DNA from: an uncultured Collinsella sp.
GTDB lineage: Bacteria > Actinomycetota > Coriobacteriia > Coriobacteriales > Coriobacteriaceae
Assembly: GCA_900544845.1 (NCBI GenBank)
Contig: UQWV01000027.1
Location: forward strand, 1 to 27,991
Reading direction: 5' to 3'
DNA length: 27,991 nucleotides
Shown here: positions 23,746 to 27,991 of the stretch, one piece after another
Position numbering within the stretch: position 1 is the first letter of the stretch
Layout: each line of letters opens with the position of its first letter
Made by a program: the position numbers and the translations under genes
The notes under the pieces: generated by a model
Told to the model about the DNA's origin: nothing
Database searches by the model: none
What the model saw: the letters and a program-made list of their open reading frames with translations, nothing else

Positions 23746-23784
23746 ATGTTTCGTGCTCCGTTAAACAACTATCGGTTGGGCTAA
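23746..23784 (+). CDS. 12-residue leader peptide, translationally coupled
   Basis: ATG TTT CGT ... TAA encodes MFRAPLNNYRLG. TCGGAGG lies eight bases before it, a better site than anything before the next gene, whose ATG begins one base after the TAA. Ribosomes ending here would restart on the following gene. No run of a regulatory amino acid suggests attenuation. Confidence 0.5.
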   Translation: MFRAPLNNYRLG

Positions 23785-23785
23785 C

Positions 23786-24235
23786 ATGGGTCGCCGTGCT
23801 ATTTCGATAACCCTTGCAGTGGTCTGCCTGGCTGTGCTCCTGGGCGCTACAGGGCTGTTTGCTATAAGTCGAGAAACGTCCTATATGCAGGAATGCGCTT
23901 CCGAAGGGTTTGCCATTGATGGTTTCTATCGGGATGACAAAACGAGTCGGGAAACCCTGGCTTTTCTTGAGGAGGACAACTGTCGATGGCAGCTGGTCGA
24001 CCAAGACGGAATCTGCACAGACGGACAGTTTAAGCGTACGGATGACGCCAACATCCTGATATTAAAGAAGGAAAACGGCGAAGAATTCGGCACGGTTCAC
24101 GTTGCGTATATATCGCGCCGACGCGAGCAGGGCCAGCTCTATCTATTTAGAGATAGCAAGGTGACCCGATTTTATCTTGTGAGCACCGATCCGGCGTTTA
24201 CGGTGGAGTCTGGCGATGTCGATGCGGACGTCTGA
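23786..24235 (+). CDS. Membrane-anchored or secreted protein of unknown function
   Basis: 149 residues, not recognised. Residues 4-28 form an N-terminal hydrophobic segment (ISITLAVVCLAVLLGATGLFAI) after GRR, a signal anchor or signal peptide without a lipobox cysteine. The remainder is predicted outside the cell, mostly short beta-strand-like blocks (GFAIDGFYRDD, CRWQLVD, FKRTDDANILIL, TVHVAYISRR, LYLFRDSKVTRFYLV), suggesting a small beta-barrel or lipocalin-like fold. Four cysteines could matter, one of them in the signal region. It depends on the leader peptide for translation and ends in a strong terminator. Confidence 0.75.
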   Translation: MGRRAISITLAVVCLAVLLGATGLFAISRETSYMQECASEGFAIDGFYRDDKTSRETLAFLEEDNCRWQLVDQDGICTDGQFKRTDDANILILKKENGEEFGTVHVAYISRRREQGQLYLFRDSKVTRFYLVSTDPAFTVESGDVDADV

Positions 24236-24261
24236 TTCACGGCAATAAAACAGCGAGCGGG

Positions 24262-24290
24262 GCGCGGACGTGAACTACGTCCCGCTTTTT
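24262..24290 (+). terminator. Terminator after the unknown membrane-anchored protein
   Basis: GGACGT/ACGTCC stem extended by GCG/CGC across a one-base bulge (24262-24285), five-base loop, TTTTT tail at 24286-24290. Confidence 0.85.
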
Positions 24291-24362
24291 GCTTGTGCCT
24301 GCGTCGCGTCTGAGCCTCGCCGCGACTTGCGCCTGTGCGCGGGAGCCATCCCATGCTCCGCA

Positions 24363-25502
24363 TTACTCCACATCAAATTCCACGCGATCGAGCTCGGGCA
24401 CGTTGAGGTCGATGAGCTTGCGGGCAACGCGGCGGTCGTGCGCCCCGAGCGCCTCGCCTGTCGTCACATGGGCGACAATTTCGCGCTCGACAATGCCCTC
24501 CTCCTCGCCTTCGGTAGCCGAGGTCTCGACGGCGACGGTGTAGTCCTTAAAGCCCGGCAGTACCGCCGCAAGCTCGCGCGTGGTTTCGGTGACGCCGTAG
24601 CCGTCCTGCACGCCGGCCTGCGCCGAGCCAATGGAGCCAGCCGTCATAACGATGCAGGGGATGGCAAAGATCACCGTACCCACGATGATGCGGCGGCGCA
24701 CCTTGCGCGACAGCTCGTCGACCTCGGCGTCTTCCTCAGCGGTCACAATGCCGTCGCCGTTGAGGTCGCGCTTGAGCGGCACGCGCAAAAGAAGCAGCAC
24801 GGCTTCGGCAGCCAGCGCGATAAAGATCACGTTGATGCCAAACTCGTAAAGCGCCGAGAGAAACAGCGGCCCGCTTGCGATGGCGATGCCATAGCCCGCC
24901 GCGCACAGGGGCGGCATGAGCGCGGTCGCCACGGCCACGCCGGCGATGAGCGTGGCGGGTTCCTGGTCGCGCGAATTGCCCAGGCCACCCGCAAAGCCGC
25001 CCGCGAGCGCGACGGCAAGGTCCCACACAGTCGGCGTCGAATTGTCGATGATGGCAGCTGTGGTGGTGCCAAGGGGCGAGAGCCTAAAGTACAACGTGGA
25101 CGTGACCAGGCAAAAGGCCATCTGCAGTGCGAGGCTGGCAATGGCCTCGACGGTGATCTCGCGGTCGAGCGTGGCGATGCCGTATGCCATGGCAAGGACC
25201 GAGCCCATGAGCGGGCAGATGAGCATGGCGCCTACAATGGCGATATCCGAGTCGATATCGAGGCCGATGCTCGCGATCAACATGGCAATAATCAGGATGC
25301 ATAAGTGCGAGCCAGTCAGGCGCGCCCCGTTTACAAAACGCTTGCGAATCACGTGATAGGGCGCGCGTCCCTCGCGAATGTTGAACGCGCGCTTGAGGAA
25401 GCGGGTGACGTTTTCCATGGCTTCGCTATGAGCAGGGCGGATGCCGTGGCGCCGGTGATGGCGTTCGCGTAGTCGCTTAATCTGTTGTTTGTCGAGTTCC
25501 AT
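24363..25502 (-). CDS. DUF389 family membrane protein with an EF-hand-like loop
   Basis: 379 residues, integral membrane protein of unknown function. The family signature covers about 60-240 (LIIAMLIASIGLDIDS, AIVGAMLICPLMGSVLAMAYG, GGLGNSRDQEPATLIAGVAVATALMPPLCAAGYG), with about six or seven membrane segments. Between segments, residues 246-257 read DLNGDGIVTAEE, a textbook EF-hand calcium loop (positions 1, 3, 5, 6, 7, 12 all fit). A final membrane segment (about 271-290) and a C-terminal domain follow. The frame is open 231 bases further upstream, but the start is set at ATG 25502, which has GAGGTGG before it; the extra part has no homology. Single gene, convergent with the preceding one. 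Confidence 0.88.
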   Translation of the reverse strand: MELDKQQIKRLRERHHRRHGIRPAHSEAMENVTRFLKRAFNIREGRAPYHVIRKRFVNGARLTGSHLCILIIAMLIASIGLDIDSDIAIVGAMLICPLMGSVLAMAYGIATLDREITVEAIASLALQMAFCLVTSTLYFRLSPLGTTTAAIIDNSTPTVWDLAVALAGGFAGGLGNSRDQEPATLIAGVAVATALMPPLCAAGYGIAIASGPLFLSALYEFGINVIFIALAAEAVLLLLRVPLKRDLNGDGIVTAEEDAEVDELSRKVRRRIIVGTVIFAIPCIVMTAGSIGSAQAGVQDGYGVTETTRELAAVLPGFKDYTVAVETSATEGEEEGIVEREIVAHVTTGEALGAHDRRVARKLIDLNVPELDRVEFDVE

Positions 25503-25810
25503 GTCCACCTCGTTCCAGCGCGGTCCGCGCAACGCGCCCGTTGTCCTAACTCTACACCGTGGCAGGCGAGGTGTCTGTTGGATGCGGAATCCGATAGGGC
25601 GGATGACGCGGGAGCAAATGCAAATCACAGGCTCAATTCGATCCCGCAAGAAATATGATGCGCCAGCTCCTACATATGTGACGAAATTGTGAAGCACGAG
25701 AGCGTGAATTTCAAAAAATCCGCTGGTGACCAATGTTGCGCAACAGAATTCAAAAATCAGCTCCTACATTTTGAAGCGTATGGATACATCCGTGTCAAAG
25801 GGAGAAAGCC
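25503..25810. other. Divergent intergenic region with 12-base direct repeats
   Basis: The 308-base gap between the DUF389 gene and the surface protein is A+T-rich compared with its surroundings. It holds a direct repeat, CAGCTCCTACAT, at 25664-25675 and 25758-25769. I could not identify a convincing promoter, hairpin or gene in it, although two divergent promoters must lie here. Confidence 0.5.
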
Positions 25811-27991
25811 ATGGCAAACTACAGTCCACAACACTTTGAGCCTCGGGCCAAGGCCGTCAACGTCAAGGGCGTTGCCAACCGCGCCGTCGCAACCGTTTTG
25901 ACGGCGGGCCTCATCGCTCAGCCGCTCATGTCGCCGCTGGCGGCAATCGCCGCACCGTCAACCGATAACGGCGATTCTGTTCAGGGGGGGGGTAGTTCTG
26001 TAGAGAACACCGTTGCCGCCGGTAACCAAGCGGTCGTAAAGACGGCTGCCCAGCTGGCCGAGGAGTCGGCGAAGCAGCTCAAGGACGCTCAGGCCGCCTA
26101 CGATGCCGCCCAGAAGAAGGCCGACGCGGCGGGCCAGTCTCAAAAGCAGGCACAGCAGCAAAAGAATCAGGCCTCGCAGGCCGTGACCGATAACGCCGCC
26201 GAGCAGAACGAGGCCGAGGTAGCCGCGCTTCAGGAGAAGATCGACGAGCTTAAGGCAGCCGTCGAAAAGACCGAGCAGCAGCAGAAGAAGCTGGGCGACC
26301 TGAACGATCAGCTCGAACAGGCCAACAAGAGTGTCGAGGATAAGACCCAGGCGCTCAAGGACGCCAAGGCAAAGCAGGATGAGGCCAAGAAGGCCCTCGA
26401 TGATGCCCAGGCCAAGCTCGAGGCCATGGGTATGGACGAGTACGAGGCCGCCAAGAAGGCCGTCGAGGACGCGCGGGCAAAGCTCGATGACGCCAATAAG
26501 GCCGTTACTACTGCACAGGACAATCTGGACCAGGCCAAGGCTGCCGAGGCCAGCGCCCAGCAGGAAAAGCAGAATACCGAGGCAGCTTTGACGACTGCTC
26601 AGGCCAAGAAGCAGGAGACTGCCGCTGCTCTCGCAGCCGCAACCACCGCGCGCGATAACGCCCAGCAGAAGTTCAACCAGGCTCAGGCCGCGCTCGATGC
26701 TGCCGTCTCGGGTACGGGTGTTGACCTGAGTGCGCTTGAGGCCGCCAAGAAAGCTGCTGCTGGTGAGCTCAAGACCGCGCAGGCGGAGCTCAATGCCGCG
26801 ACGGATGCCGACGCCACCGCACAGACAAATCTGCAGGCCGCCCAGGCTGCCGTCGCTGCCGCGCAGGAGAAGGTCAACGCCGCCAACGCTGCTGTAGCAT
26901 CTGCCCAGTCTGCATACGATGCGGCAAACAAGGAGTACAAGGACGCGGCCAGTAAGCGTGACGCCGCGAAGACGGCATACGAGCAGGCCCAGCAGACCGA
27001 GGCCGACAAGAAGACCGCGTACGATAAGCTTGTCGAAGTTCGCAAGCAGAAGCGCAGCGAGTGGGAGGCAGCCTGCGCCGCTTCGAACGCCGCGGAAAAG
27101 GCTTATGACGCTGCTAATGCCCAGGTTGAGGCTCTTGAGCAGCAGATTGCAGACCTAAAGTCCAACATGACCGTTGACCAGGAAGTCATCAGTCAGGGTA
27201 TGTTCGGCTTCATGAACTACATCATCGGCGGCAGCCAGTTCACAGCCACGCAGAAAAAGAACGCAAGCACTGCCGCGTCGATGCTCATGGGGACGACAGA
27301 GAAACAGGACTGGTATGATAATTACGTCGATCAGGACATGTCTCGCGACACCAATCCGCTCTCCTTGGAGCAGATGCGTAACGCCCTGACCTACCTCGAT
27401 ACCCAGAACAACCTCCGCAAGGCGAACGGCCAGTCTGAGCTTAGCGTCAGCCTCCGCATGACTGCGGCAGCCGCCCTCAATACATCATATTCATCGAACA
27501 TCTGGGGACACTCGAACTGCTATTTCGATCAAGGTGAGAATCTTGCAGGCGGCGGCGGGGCATACACCGGAGGCGAGACCGAGGATACGCTTGGCTGGCC
27601 ATATACCGGTCTCTACACCCAGGAGAAAAAGGCGTTCGATAAGTACGTCGAGCAGTATGGTGACGCACTTGGAAGCCATCGATATGATTCCTACTATATC
27701 TACCAGCACTACAACAGCATCTACCATGAGTGCGGGCACTATCTAAACATCATCGATGCCGGCGCGAAGGCTATCGGCATCGCGACCGGTAGCGGTAAGA
27801 ATACCGATTCCGAGGTAACCGTTTTCGACTATAGCGGGAGCACGGGGCAGAAGGATTTCACTGTCTCCGAGTTCAAGAAGCTCGTGAACGACTACATCGA
27901 CTCTGCCTACAACGCAGGCGGCACGCAGGCGCAGAAGGCGCAGCTCAAGGAGCTTCAGGGCAAGCTCGCCGAGGCGCAGAAGAACTTTGGA
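25811..27991 (+). CDS. Large secreted coiled-coil surface protein with CAP domain, 3' end outside window
   Basis: 727 residues visible, frame open to the edge. Residues 1-48 form a long signal peptide (basic start, hydrophobic VATVLTAGLIAQPLM, probable cut near AAIAAP). From about 65 to 455 runs an Ala/Gln/Lys/Glu-rich coiled coil that would form an extended stalk. Residues about 515-665 are a CAP (SCP/PR1-like) domain with GHSN, GENLAGG, a Glu-rich YTQEKKAF block and CGHYLNIID. A second coiled coil begins near 700. CAP domains occur in secreted proteins of gut and host-associated bacteria, often of unknown role. GGGAG lies seven bases before the ATG. A run of nine G (25984-25992) falls at residues 58-61. 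A cell-wall anchor would be beyond the window. Confidence 0.88.
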   Translation, partial: MANYSPQHFEPRAKAVNVKGVANRAVATVLTAGLIAQPLMSPLAAIAAPSTDNGDSVQGGGSSVENTVAAGNQAVVKTAAQLAEESAKQLKDAQAAYDAAQKKADAAGQSQKQAQQQKNQASQAVTDNAAEQNEAEVAALQEKIDELKAAVEKTEQQQKKLGDLNDQLEQANKSVEDKTQALKDAKAKQDEAKKALDDAQAKLEAMGMDEYEAAKKAVEDARAKLDDANKAVTTAQDNLDQAKAAEASAQQEKQNTEAALTTAQAKKQETAAALAAATTARDNAQQKFNQAQAALDAAVSGTGVDLSALEAAKKAAAGELKTAQAELNAATDADATAQTNLQAAQAAVAAAQEKVNAANAAVASAQSAYDAANKEYKDAASKRDAAKTAYEQAQQTEADKKTAYDKLVEVRKQKRSEWEAACAASNAAEKAYDAANAQVEALEQQIADLKSNMTVDQEVISQGMFGFMNYIIGGSQFTATQKKNASTAASMLMGTTEKQDWYDNYVDQDMSRDTNPLSLEQMRNALTYLDTQNNLRKANGQSELSVSLRMTAAAALNTSYSSNIWGHSNCYFDQGENLAGGGGAYTGGETEDTLGWPYTGLYTQEKKAFDKYVEQYGDALGSHRYDSYYIYQHYNSIYHECGHYLNIIDAGAKAIGIATGSGKNTDSEVTVFDYSGSTGQKDFTVSEFKKLVNDYIDSAYNAGGTQAQKAQLKELQGKLAEAQKNFG
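25984..25992 (+). repeat. Nine-G homopolymer within the surface-protein gene
   Basis: Nine consecutive G just after the signal peptide. The frame is intact as given, and gain or loss of one G would stop translation early. It is a candidate slipped-strand phase-variation tract. Confidence 0.6.

Noticed and set aside
25503..25733. Upstream extension of the DUF389 frame
   Set aside because: No homology in the extra 77 residues, while GAGGTGG lies right before ATG 25502.
25664..25769. 12-base direct repeats as target duplications of an inserted element
   Set aside because: The 82 bases between them hold no inverted ends or gene; I keep them only as a repeat.

Overview
The window looks like a chromosomal stretch of a Collinsella-type bacterium (Coriobacteriia, Actinomycetota). 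The basis is a G+C content near 60% by eye, strong GGAGG-type ribosome sites, a methionine aminopeptidase with an N-terminal SEC-C zinc motif, a giant activase/dehydratase fusion, and many short palindromic intergenic repeats. The assignment is inferred from gene content, not from a marker gene. I see no rRNA, tRNA, CRISPR array or intact insertion sequence.

Layout. Positions 1-2667 (minus): a 2-hydroxyacid dehydrogenase cut by the contig edge, map, and a radical SAM protein, separated by hairpin elements. 2893-6163 (plus): an alpha/beta hydrolase, then a GGDEF-REC-HD-GYP signalling protein followed by an Hpt phosphotransfer protein. 6269-10590 (minus): a polar amino-acid ABC transporter operon (binding lipoprotein, two permeases, ATPase) ending with a peptidase C26 amidohydrolase. 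10887-12668 (minus): a divergent DXS-like enzyme. 12896-14476 (plus): an HD-domain protein and a CmpB-type membrane protein, followed by a 28-residue remnant of a PII (GlnB/GlnK) protein. 14731-15594: a HAD-IIB phosphatase.

15596-16058 is a small intergenic cassette bounded by two near-identical palindromes. It encodes a 41-residue hydrophobic/basic peptide behind a promoter carrying a near-consensus LexA box. The ribosome site is sequestered in a hairpin and a converging antisense promoter lies downstream. Together these look like an SOS-controlled type I toxin-antitoxin locus and are the most interesting feature here.

16150-21659: a TetR regulator with two operator-like palindromes, in an operon with a 1595-residue fusion of two BadF/HgdC activase modules and HgdB-like dehydratase modules. 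22076-23035: a 3-hydroxyacyl-CoA dehydrogenase. 23119-23595: the C-terminal remnant of an arylsulfate sulfotransferase. 23746-24235: a leader peptide coupled to a membrane-anchored protein of unknown function. 24363-25502 (minus): a DUF389 membrane protein with an EF-hand loop. 25811 to the end: a large secreted coiled-coil/CAP-domain surface protein with a nine-G tract near its start, running off the window.

Themes. The region combines acyl-CoA chemistry under TetR control, amino-acid uptake, c-di-GMP/phosphorelay signalling and surface proteins. Gene decay (PII, sulfotransferase) and palindromic repeats mark the intergenic spaces.
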